Below are positions 1 through 9,620 of a DNA stretch of 64,000 bases, piece after piece (position 1 is the stretch's first letter; each line of letters opens with the position of its first letter). The notes under the pieces were generated by a model. That model saw only the letters and a list, made by a program, of their open reading frames with translations, ran no database searches and was not told where the DNA came from. Source of the DNA: Kitagawia praeruptora (taxonomy: Eukaryota > Streptophyta > Magnoliopsida > Apiales > Apiaceae); the NCBI GenBank assembly GCA_037693485.1, contig CM075345.1:94586001-94650000 (forward strand), written 5' to 3'. Made by a program: the position numbers and the translations under genes.

Positions 1-151
1 TCCACTTTGCATTTGGGCTAGTTGTGGCATCGAAAACCAGGTTCATGAAGGAAATATTTGGAATAATGTAAGATTCACAGATAATGACATATCTTTAATG
101 TGATAATTGAAAGTAGCATGAACAAGAATTTACATTGAAACAGTTAATTAC

Positions 152-3100
152 CTCAATACAAATGATGAAGTCTTGAACACTTGTTTTAAATTGGAGCTGT
201 TGAGCTATTGGACTTTTAAATAAACCCAGTGTAGAAAGAAGGGAAATAGCCACACCTTGCCACCATGTCAAAAACACAATTGACTTAAATGTCAGAAACT
301 TTGCCAGTGGTTTGATGTGTGCCAATTCATCCTTTGTAATACCATAAAATTGAACTAAACAATACAAAGCCCACGACTGACTGAAATTCAAAATCAGGGC
401 CGTGTAAGGATACCTGAAAAATGAAAAATGTATTAATGCGAGAAGGCAATTAAAGAGCAACAGAAACACCTGTAAGATGAACTCCTTAATTTTACTGACA
501 TATCTTTGTCGACACAACAGCATGATTGTGGGCATGGATCTGAGTTTGGTCCTTGATACTGAAACAGACTCTTAATTACAATAGTGCAGTTATGAGATAA
601 AAGCCTTTAGGCTTACTTGCTCTTAGATTATCATATCAATATGATGCGAAAAATTTGCATGAATTTCATTATATATTTATCTATTGGTAAGCATAAACAA
701 TATCAAATGTACATAACTAAGAACATATTTACTCTATATATATTAACATGCTAACCTGCCCAGTCGAAGTCCTTGCACCTATGTCCAATACTAGATCAAT
801 ATACAAAAATCCTACTTTTTTTAAATTCGAAAATCCGAACTTAGATCTATACCCTTGCTCGTTTTCCCAACCCAAGTCCAGGTAAAGTAGCTTTAAACAG
901 GCTACATATGATTTGTTTTCAAGGAAGCACCGACTCGGGTGCGGCGACACGGGACACGGGGATACGCCAATTACCAAAGTGTCCTGGATACGGGACACAG
1001 CAAAAAAAAAAACTAATAAAATATATATATTTTGTATATGTCATAAACTGCCACTCCATGTCCTTTAATCTTCAGTAGATGAGCAAGAACACGAGAGTAA
1101 GATCCCATATAAAGCTTGTTGCAATAGTTGCACTGCCATTTGACATTCCCACCTTTCTTTCCCCCTTTCTCTAGAATAGTTACATACTTCCACCAAGGAA
1201 AATTCACAATAATTTCTTCTGAACTAGCCTCAGTATTACTGTTCGCACTTGAACTCATTAACCCACTCATGCTGAGCAAGAAGAAGAAGATGAGAAACAA
1301 AAAATATATAGGCGGTGGATATAAAGTGAATACTGAAGAACAATTGTGATTTAGGTTTATATCAACTGACATTGGGCTTCTTTTAAAAAAAAACTGGAAT
1401 TGGGCTTTTTTTAAGTGGGTTGGGCTGCTTCGCGTGTCCTTCGCGTGTCGGCCGCGTGTCGACTGCGTTTTCGTTTCGACACGCCACATGGCGTGTCGGA
1501 TACGTATCCACGTGTGTCGGATACGTATCCACGCGTGTCGGTGCCGTGTCGGCGTGTCGGCCGTGTCCGAAACGCGTACAGCAGCTGTTTAGGCGTGTCC
1601 GTGCTTCCTAGGTTGTTTTTAACAATGCTCCAAATGGACCAAAAGTAGAAGCAGCATGAAAGTAGTTAATTTGTGTCACCTGAATTGCTTGTAGCTATTA
1701 ATCATTGCAATAAATATCAGATCCCCGACAAATCAACACAATCAAGGAGAAAGAGAGGTGTAGCCATCTGCCACTTTAAGATGCATTCTTATGTAAGTCC
1801 GCCAGAATACTTTTAAAGAACTCACCAACAACATGATACCTTTCTGATGCTAAGATTTAAAATATGTGTTCTCCTAAATAGTTATGCAGCAGATGAACAC
1901 AAATCAAAGGTACTCTAGTCTCTAGGTAGCAATTTAATGGTCTTACCCACAACCCAACTTGAAGTCACCTTCACAATATACATCAAAGGCTTCAAGAACT
2001 ACCGCTGAAATAGCAGTAAGAGCCTTTATAATCATCTGCATAGAATTCAAGGTGTCAGGACAAACAAATACACAAGATTCTAGAGATCAGGTCAAAGAGT
2101 ATAGAGACAAAAGATCTTTCTAGATGACGGAACACATACATATTGAACAATTCCAAACTTAATAACTTGGTAAACCCATTCACTCAATTTCCAAGGCTTC
2201 AGAAACAAATTCATAGGAAAAACATGCTTCAGTGTCCCCTTTTCTGAGCCGTGTTCTAACAAGGGGGTTTTGGAACTTGCACGTCCTTCCCTCTCCATGA
2301 ACTCAATCGTCCTCTCTTCCCCACCTAACTCAATTACAACAACAAAATAAATAAAAAAATAATAAACTAATATAAGAATAAAAAGACTAAAACCATTGAT
2401 CAAAAAGAAAGGTGCCAATGATTTAGCTTGAGTACAATCTCGGGTAATACCGTTTAACCTAGCGACTGTGACGAAATAATAGCTGTTTACAGTAAGAAAA
2501 CACTATTCATTATCCATAATCCTAAATGAGATGCTTATACACATTGATATTAGCATTCCCACATTATACAAATCTGATCAAGCACTATACAAAAATTCAT
2601 TAGTCACATTCAGCATTGTAAGAATCACCCTGGCAAATGTAAGTACATAACAGTTATCTGAAAAATACTAGCAAAATTACAAAAGAAATAAGAGATCGCC
2701 AAAATTCATACCCAAACAAGCAACAAGGTACCTCCCAAAACAATACATAGCAAAGGATTCGTAGCAATCACGCAGTATTCCAATGTCAACACTAATTGAT
2801 GGCTTCACCAACGACACAAACTGTACAAATAAACACTTACTAAAAATCCATCATACAACTAAACCAAAAAAATCATAAACTCTTCGGATGCAAACACCTG
2901 CAATTCACAATTTAAAATATATCATGACGAACAAATAAACTCACTGATTCAACTGCATAGCAAGGCACCATTAGTATAACACATATCAAAAACTTCTGCT
3001 CCTGTTAATTAATTCAAACCAAAAAAGAATTAGTAATAAAATAACAATAGTTCAGAATCAAAAGAATTATACTCTCTCTCTCTCTCAAACACATACCTCA

Positions 3101-3252
3101 GGGTTTTTGTAAGTAGAAAGATGTTCCAAAAGAAGATAAAAGGAGAGTGTGAGACTGAGAAGCACAAAGGCACCAGCAATAGTACTAGCCCATGAAGGAG
3201 GTGAGTATGATGAAGTCACCAGATCAATATAATACCCAATAATCTTCTGCAT
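152..3252 (-). CDS. LAZ1: LAZ1/TMEM184-family (DUF300) membrane protein, 3' end outside window
   Basis: Six minus-strand exons can be read with exact GT..AG borders: 3252-3097, 3001-2945, 2820-2712, 2324-2140, 2035-1947 and 413-152. Together they make 858 nt (286 codons) with all phases compatible. The start is the ATG at 3252; the frame is open further 5' but has no other ATG. The product begins with a hydrophobic helix (ASTIAGAFVLLSLTLSFYLL) and carries LAZ1 hallmarks: EQKF.I.VILMVPCYAVES, SVDIGILRDCYESFAMYCFG, GGEERTIEFMEREG, MNLFLKPWK, GYPYTALILNFSQSWALYCL and QDFIICIE. LAZ1/TMEM184/OST-alpha proteins are multi-pass proteins of vacuolar or endomembranes; Arabidopsis LAZ1 is linked to cell death and brassinosteroid signalling. 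Usual length is above 400 aa, so the C-terminal exons lie left of position 1. The last exon ends at a clean donor at 151. The exact paralogue (LAZ1, LAZ1H1, LAZ1H2) is not resolved. It appears intact in the part seen. Confidence 0.87.
920..1611 (-). mobile_element. Non-autonomous hAT-type element inside the last visible LAZ1 intron
   Basis: The ends are imperfect inverted repeats: CAAGGAAGCACCGAC on the left and the reverse complement CTAGGAAGCACGGAC on the right. They are flanked by near-identical 8-bp duplications, tttgtttt (912-919) and gttgtttt (1612-1619), 7 of 8 matching, as expected for hAT insertion. The element is 692 bp. Its right third is rich in CGTGTCGG-type words, including two direct copies of tgtcggatacgtatccacg. 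Inside, on the minus strand, is a BED-type zinc-finger relic. The surrounding intron (414-1946) keeps its splice sites, so the host gene should tolerate it. Confidence 0.75.
1061..1270 (-). pseudogene. BED zinc-finger fragment of a hAT transposase
   Basis: From the ATG at 1270 the minus strand encodes an acidic, serine-rich start and then a BED-like finger: WWKYVTIL, GNVKWQCNYC and SRVLAHLLKIKGHG. The C-x2-C pair followed by two His and the preceding aromatic positions match the BED finger found at the N-terminus of plant hAT transposases. No dimerisation or catalytic domain follows, so this is only the DNA-binding head. It lies inside the hAT element, which supports its origin. Confidence 0.65.
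3072..3086. repeat. (CT)n microsatellite beside LAZ1 exon 1
   Basis: A run of CT dinucleotides lies just inside intron 1, about ten bases from the exon 1 donor at 3096. It could be length-variable between individuals. Confidence 0.8.
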
Positions 3253-3442
3253 CAGCTTCCTTTGGGGTTGCTTCAAAATCACTGAATCATAACAGTAGCG
3301 TTTCAATTGCAGATATAAATTGAGTCAAGACTTCAACTTTAATCGAAAAGATTGTAACTTTCAGCTTTTTATTGGATTTGATGGAAGGAAGCATTGACTT
3401 GGTTCTGTAGCAGAGAAAGATCAAATGAATGGGTGGGTGGAA

Positions 3443-3450
3443 ATTTTATA
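3443..3450 (-). promoter_or_regulatory. Candidate TATA box of the LAZ1-like gene
   Basis: The minus strand reads TATAAAAT here, about 190 bases upstream of the ATG at 3252. That distance fits a transcription start near 3415 and a 5' UTR of roughly 160 bases. The assignment rests on position and consensus only. Confidence 0.4.
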
Positions 3451-3459
3451 GATCATTAG

Positions 3460-5360
3460 TTTGGAAAATGGATTTGTTTCAACCCCACTAAAAACTGTAT
3501 CTTTGTACGTTTAATCAAGAAACAAATAAAGGGGAAATATATTTGTATAACAACACATGTATATTTAGAGTTGCAGGAAGATACATGGCTAATCTTCAAC
3601 GTAGGACAATAGGACATTATATGTCAGTATCACTATTATCATTCCACGGACGCAAGTAGCATCTACATGTAATATTCGAAAATAGGTGCATATGTTTTTA
3701 TGAAAAAAAAAAAAATTACTTCATTTGTTTCCCTTGTTTTATCGCTTTGACTAAATTCTGGTTTGGATCAAATTGATCAATTTAATTTAGAATTTAAATT
3801 GATCAATTTAACTTAGAATTATTTAAATTCTGGTTTTAGAATTTTAAAATATTTGCTATTATAAAGTAGGCTTGGCAATCGTTTCGTTTTATGTAAGTAG
3901 GCTTGGCAACTACATTCTTAGATGAAGGCTGCCAATGATACTCTAGGTGAGTAACTGTGCGGCAATTACTTGCAAAATACCAAGAGATAGACCTTTAAAC
4001 TTAGTCATGGTCTCCCTGTCCATATATGTAAAACCCTGATGATTAAACTAGACGTGACAACTTAGTTGAGCTGCCTATTTTCTTACCCTTGATTATGTAC
4101 TAGGGATTATCGTATATTAATTGGGTTGTTCGGGGTGCGATAATTTCATTCACTGGGTGTTATAGGTGATCAGAAAAAATTGGGACACATCACACATGTT
4201 ATATTTTCGGACAAGCACATATGCATTCTGTTTTTTTTTTTAGCTTATATGTGTTTCAAACCATTTTTATTAGTTATTCAAGGAAAATGTAACAGACTTC
4301 TAAAAGAATGCAACCAATGATTATAGTTATAAAGGCTGTTGTGGAATAGTTAAGGTAGACAAAAGCAATAATTATAAAAGCAACAATTAACACTTCTGGC
4401 ACAAAAAGTTGATATGTAACTTCTTATGTTACTGCTACCTTCCAAGTCTTTTCTTTTGCAACCCGCCATGTTAAGTAATATTATGTTTTTTTTTGGTAAA
4501 GAGTGTTTTATCTATAGGCTACAATGCTACTACTAAATCAACTCTTACCTATTGATTATTGAACCAGCAGCAACTATGCATCAAAACCATATTTACTTTA
4601 CCCCAAGATATAAATCTAAACTCCGATGTGTAAATTTGAAATTTACATGCCCTAGGTGTGCCTATGAATTGGCTGAGTTGGATGGAGTTGGTTTGCTGGC
4701 TAAATGTCTTCTTAATTGTGATTTAAGTACTAGAAGACCATGTGTCCATGTGAGATCCTCTAACAAAGATAAAATTGATTTTATGTTAGAAAAAATTGTC
4801 ACAAACTATATCTGGTGTTCTCAGTTTTTTTTAGCTGTTTATCCTTGAGTTTGATAAAACTATTGTTTTTTATGTTGGCTGGAATTGTTTTGATTTTGCA
4901 CTCCAGAAAATCTAACACTGCGACTTGACTTGATGCGGATTCCAATTTTTTGTTATACTGTCTGCCAAGAGTTCAACACTTTGTATGCTTCGACTCCAAG
5001 TTGATAAAGTGAGAAGTTCCTTCGAGATCTCCTCCGGAAGGCTTTATTTTTTGATAGAGCCTAAAAACACATAAAATTTTCTAGGTTCCACCAAGAACAC
5101 CTTTCATAAAGCTATCATCCTTATCACCTTTAATAAAAAATTTCAACCAAGATTCATAAACTAAAGATCTTGATTTGGAAGTTGCTATGTTCTTCCACAG
5201 ATGAAACATTTATGCCTTAGGATAGATCAAACAAATATTAAAGCAAAGTCATGGATCAAATACATTTGGTCGGTTGTCTATATAAATATTTGGTTTTGTT
5301 TCTTAAGTTTATTGTTAACATTTCAATTTAGTAAGTTGATGTCTTTTCCTGTATTTTGCA
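3460..5360. other. Intergenic stretch without a recognisable gene
   Basis: AT-rich DNA upstream of the LAZ1-like gene. Visible items are an A-run near 3700, two nearly adjacent copies of aaattgatcaatttaa (about 3772-3810), and a duplicated taggcttggcaa (about 3868 and 3899). A 98-codon open frame at 4552-4848 on the plus strand resembles no family I know and has no supporting context. No RNA gene was seen. Confidence 0.5.
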
Positions 5361-6192
5361 TGCAGCTTTTGTGCCTATAAGTACGGAGGAGGTGGTTTTG
5401 TAAGAGACGATATACTCTTAAGTAATCTATTCTTAGATGCTCAATTGTACTTATTAGAGAGTCTGATAGTAGTAACTGAGTGTATCTCATTGTATTATTA
5501 GAAAATTGTTCGGAGAATATACATTTTAGTTGGTCATACTACTTAATCTTTGTTTTAATTTCTAGGAGTGTTTATATAATGTGGCCTGATCATGCAAGAC
5601 CTGGATTTGTACTCTTGGATTTTAAATTTTCTTATTTTAATTTACCCATGTGCGTAAATTAAAGAAATTAAATATATATTTATATTTAACCGTTGGCACT
5701 AACAAATTTTATTTTATTGGCAGGCTATTATTTGTTGCAGTTTATAAATTTCTATAATGAGGAGGGATCCAGTGCAGTAGTGCCTTATGGAAACAGCAAT
5801 GGCGAGTCCATATGAGGATGATTGTTTTCTGAGATTTTTGTTGGGCATGTCTCCTAACTAGAACTCTACAACAAATGATCCGTGGGTTGTAATTAATGGA
5901 TTGTGCATGGCTTTCTAGGAAGAAGATGGGAATGTCATTCTCGGAACTACAACTTATATAAGGCACCATGTTCAATAGGTGAGGAGTGTAACTCGCCTTA
6001 TTTGATTGAAACCTATAAATTATCAAGAGACCTCTACTGTGCAAATTTGCTATTTGTACTTGAGAATGAAAAAGATTACAACTTATCTAGCCATACTTGG
6101 AGTAAAGAAAATGGACCATTCGTTTGTGATTCACGACAGAATCTAGGCATGGGCTTTTGGCCAAATGGTGATTCCAACTGATCCTATTATAA
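5360..6192 (+). other. Unidentified sequence, possibly decayed gene remnant, left flank of element E
   Basis: Several short plus-strand open frames (5480-5662, 5903-6181) have mixed composition and no recognisable domain. The 5903-6181 frame would encode 92 aa with several Cys and Trp residues. Element E is inserted immediately after it. Joining the flanks across E gives a tttggtgcag-like acceptor followed by the short open frame at 8848-8970. A disrupted exon-bearing gene is therefore possible, but I cannot name it. Confidence 0.3.
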
Positions 6193-6197
6193 CTTTC

Positions 6198-6624
6198 TGT
6201 TACGCCATATTTTTGGTTGCCTCTAATATCTCCCAAATTTCCAAATACGAATCTAATAATAATTAACTTAATCCCCAAGGTTAATTATTTCCTCTCTTTG
6301 AAACGAGGAATAATCTCCAATTAATGATAGAAAATATCTCCAAACGATATTCTTCAAATCAGGAAGATTTCACAACGATAAGATTAAATCAGATAAAATC
6401 AGTAATTACCCTGATTAACGAAGTTTATCCCTAAAGTCTCTAAGGGATAGACACAAATCAATTTAACAGAACTGCGTTGGCTTGATCCTTATAAATATAA
6501 GGTACGCAGGCATCTTGGAAAAGGATCCGATACACGAGACAAATCGAGACACCTCTCAAGTCCAGCCCCAAACATCCAAAATCCCAAATCCCCCTATTTT
6601 CATAGTTTCGTTATTCCAGCAACC
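6198..6624 (+). repeat. Left LTR of element E (3'-truncated)
   Basis: It matches the right LTR over ~427 bp. A TATA-like ccttataaatataagg near 6489-6504 fits an LTR promoter. The end of the LTR (about 36 bp, with the terminal GTTAACA) is missing and unrelated sequence follows at once. Confidence 0.85.
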
Positions 6625-7159
6625 ATGAGGGGATATATTTTTTGATTGTGGAGGACAATCAATTCATACGCATAGGGGATTATTATGGATCTGGAGCTGC
6701 TTTAATGGAGGAGCTAAGCGGTGGAGGCGGCAGCTCTATTCCGAATTGAGATAAGTTTTCTTATGATTTTGTCCATACAAATCTGTAATATTATAAAATT
6801 CGTAGTAAATTCATTACATGTTGGATTTTGGTGATTTTAAATGATTCGGAAAGCTTGTTAAATTGCCTATAACTTTCGTATTCTCAGATTATATATCGAT
6901 CTATTCTCGAAATCACGAAAAACAATCAGATCTCGTTTTTCAGCATCAAGAAATCAAACAGCAGACGTTTTCTTTGATTCCCGATTCATTATAAGTCCGT
7001 TTTTGACGAGCCATATATTGACGGAAAGATATTTTTGTTATCTACAACTTTCATGTTTTGTGTTTGCCAAGAAAAAATCGTTTAGATGGTCAAAAACGTC
7101 AAAAACATATCGGGGCAGAATTTGAATTGTGAAGATTTTCAAGATTTTTGGTGTAATCT

Positions 7160-7995
7160 TCGTGGTACATGATTTTGGAAGGCTCTTATTCGAAAAGTTT
7201 ATTATTTTAGAAGGCCCTCCTTTGCAGGGGTAATTATTTTGGAAGACCCTCTTTTCTAAGGATAAATTTTGAAGGGCTCTTATTCGAAGAGTTTATTATT
7301 TTAGAAGACCCTCCTTATGGGTAATATTTTGCATGGGTAATATTTTGGAAGGCTCTTATTCGAAGAGTTGATTATTTTTTAGAAGATCTTTCAAGTGTTG
7401 CTGATATTTTTTGGAAGAATCTTGGGATATTGATATGGCTTTGGTAAGATGACCTCCTCTAAGGAGGGTCTCCCTTATTTTTTGTGTTAGACGACCTCCT
7501 CTGAGGAGGGTTTTCATAATTTATTTAAAAGACGATCTCCTCTAAGGAGAGTCTTAGTGAAAATGAAGAGAACTTCGGAAAATCCACCTCCTGTGAGGAG
7601 GGATATTTCTGGAATGGGGAACGACCTCCTTTGAGGAGGGTATCCCAAATTATTAAAGCCTTTGCAAAAACTGTACTTTCGGGGGGATGTCCGTACTTCC
7701 GGCGCCTCATCAAGGCACGAGCTTCGGAAAATCCACCTCTTGTGAGAAGGGATATTTCTGGAATGGGGAACGACCTCCTTTGAAGAGGGTATCCCAAATT
7801 TTTAAATCCTTGCAAAAACCGTACTTCCGGGGGGGTGTCCGTACTTCCGACGCCTCATCAAGGTTCGAGCTTCGGAAAATCCACCTCCTGTGAGGAGGGT
7901 ATTTCTGAACTAAAAATGATCTCCTTTGAGGAGAGTATCATAAATTTATAAAGTTCTGAGGAAAATGACCCCCTTTGAGGGGGATACTCTCTAGA
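7160..7995 (+). repeat. Hairpin array within element E
   Basis: About ten copies of a short inverted repeat of the form CCTCC-NNNGA-GGAGG lie between 7450 and 7985. Three copies of CTCTT-ATTCG-AAGAG type lie between 7180 and 7370. The part from 7565 onward is also organised as ~150-bp tandem units that share cttcggaaaatccacctc (near 7573, 7733 and 7873). Eight of the ten main copies pair perfectly, including variants where both arms changed together (TCTCC with GGAGA; CCCCC with GGGGG). No convincing protein is encoded. The array could act as structured RNA in the element transcript or be a product of DNA-level hairpin copying. Confidence 0.75.
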
Positions 7996-8288
7996 AGACA
8001 TGGTAGATATGACCTTCTTCGACTGGATGATGATATTGCTCAAAATGCTTTGGATGACTTTATGGAATAATGTTTGGATGACCTACAAGATACATTCTCT
8101 CACACCTATAAAACTTATTCTTTTTTACATCTCGCATATTGTCTCGTTTACATTTACATGCATATTACGGTCACCTTGGTGCTCCATATTATTTACTAAT
8201 CTTCATCTCCTAGTTGTTTCAGTGACTCAAGAAATTTGGAAGATTGAAGCATGCTTAGTTCTCCACTACAGCAAGCTACACCGAAGAA

Positions 8289-8301
8289 CTTGGGGGGTAG
8301 T
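8289..8301 (+). promoter_or_regulatory. Polypurine tract of element E
   Basis: CTTGGGGGGTAGT ends directly at the TG of the right LTR. This is the expected second-strand priming site and sets the element's direction. Confidence 0.8.
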
Positions 8302-8764
8302 TGTTACGCCATATTTTCGGTTGCCTCTAATATCTCCCAAATTTTCAAATACGAATCTAATAATAATTAACTTAATCCCTAAGGTTAATTATTTCCTCTC
8401 TCTGAAACGAGGAATAATCTCCAATTAATGATAGAAAATATCTCCAAACGATATTCTTCAAATTAGAAAGATTTCACAACGATAAGATTAAATCAGATAA
8501 AATCAGTAATTACCCAGATTAACGAAGTTTATCCCTAAAGTCTCTAAGGGATAGACACAAATCAATTTAACAGAACTGCGTTGGCTTGATCCTTATAAAT
8601 ATATGGTACGCAGGCATCTTGGAAAAGGATCCGATACACGAGACAAATCGAGACACCTATCAAGTCCAGCCCCAAACATCCAAAATCCCAAATCCCCCTA
8701 TTTTCATAGTTTCGTTATTCCAGCAACCTCCGAAATCTGTTATCACCAAATTCCTCCGTTAACA
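8302..8764 (+). repeat. Right LTR of element E
   Basis: A complete 463-bp LTR, TGTTACG to GTTAACA, followed by the CTTTC duplication. The TATA-like segment is cttataaatatatgg in this copy. Confidence 0.85.
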
Positions 8765-8847
8765 CTTTCTTTGGTGCAGGTTGATGTGTGGTAGGCTTAA
8801 TTCATTTGGGTGGAGAATATGGATAACTCGTGGAAAGTGCACATGAA

Positions 8848-8970
8848 ATGGGTGTAATATACTTGAAGAAGAACTTGAGGTGTGAGTTGTTTCTGGATGA
8901 GTCTTTGATGAGAAAATTTCAAGTTGATGACAAGTCTGGTGTTTTTTTAAAGTTGTATGTGCTCGGATAG
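8848..8970 (+). pseudogene. Short unidentified open frame right of element E
   Basis: ATG at 8848 to TAG at 8970 gives 40 aa (MGVIYLKKNLRCELFLDESL and onward to KLYVLG), with charged and hydrophobic residues alternating as in a real protein. An acceptor-like tttggtgcag precedes it at 8770-8780. It may be the last exon of the gene split by element E. The family is not recognised. Confidence 0.25.
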
Positions 8971-9611
8971 TTCCCTGTTATAATTTTTTTGTTTCCTTTG
9001 TTTTTACCGCATTGTTTGTGATAGGTAAGTAGTTGTGCTGATATTTTAGTTTCTTTCCTATAATCAGAGTATCTTTTTTTTTTTCTCCTGTGTTTTTAAA
9101 GATGTTTTAATTTTCTATGTAACTTTTATAAAATTATTTACACAATTCTAAATTGTTGCATTCATCCAACACATGATACATGTCTCCTTTATATATTTAA
9201 AAATATTAAATTATTCTTTTCAAAAATGTGAAAGTGTTGCACCGCTTAATATTCGATACTTGGTGAAAAATGAGATCTTATTTCTCCCAAAAATTATTTC
9301 TTACTAATCTAATTTTAACACAATTTTAAATTTACATCAATAATTATAATAATTTTCACGTAATAAAATGTAAAATGACGCCTTATTTACAATTTAATAA
9401 TTAATTTTATTTCAAATTTAATAGATTTTATAAATATTCTTGACAAAAAGTGTGAAATTTTTGCATAGCATATATTTATAATTAGATTTATTTTTTCTAA
9501 AGTCATTTCTCATTAATTAAATTTTAACACAATTTTAAAGTTTTACCATTAACAATTTTTAAATAGCAAAATGTATATGCGCCATAGATATACTGAGTGC
9601 AAAATTATAAT
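8971..9611. other. AT-rich intergenic DNA
   Basis: No gene seen. It contains degenerate copies of a unit with ttaattttaacacaattttaaa followed ~60 bases later by aaaatg (near 9310 and 9520). Related units recur at 11390-12360, on the other side of the Mutator-like element, so that element is inserted inside this repeat field. Confidence 0.5.
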
Positions 9612-9620
9612 TTTTAAAAG

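Larger units (their letters stand above)
6198..8764 (+). mobile_element. Element E: non-coding LTR retrotransposon (TRIM/LARD-like)
   Basis: Two direct repeats beginning TGTTACGCC bound a 1.7-kb interior without protein-coding capacity. The target duplication CTTTC is present at 6193-6197 and 8765-8769. The right LTR is complete (8302-8764, ends GTTAACA). The left LTR stops matching after ccagcaacc at 6624, so about 36 bp of its end and the primer-binding site have been deleted. A polypurine tract (TTGGGGGGTAGT) sits directly before the right LTR, giving plus orientation. About nine differences in ~427 shared bases indicate a moderately old insertion. The PPT and LTR start resemble those of Ty3 elements A and B nearby, so a Ty3-derived parasite is the likeliest class. 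The interior holds an array of small hairpins. Confidence 0.85.

Noticed and set aside
1415..1648. Arg/Val-rich frame with repeated YPRVSDT
   Set aside because: Translation of the CGTGTCGG repeat end of the hAT element on the strand opposite to the BED finger.
4552..4848. 98-codon frame with several Cys as a small zinc protein
   Set aside because: Cys spacing fits no known knuckle beyond one CPRC pair, and there is no start context or conservation evidence.
7440..7990. Hairpin array as a CRISPR-like array
   Set aside because: Repeats are imperfect, spacers are themselves repeated, and the context is a plant LTR element.
8000..8428. 142-aa plus-strand frame at the end of element E
   Set aside because: It runs through the PPT and into the right LTR, so it is a chance frame.
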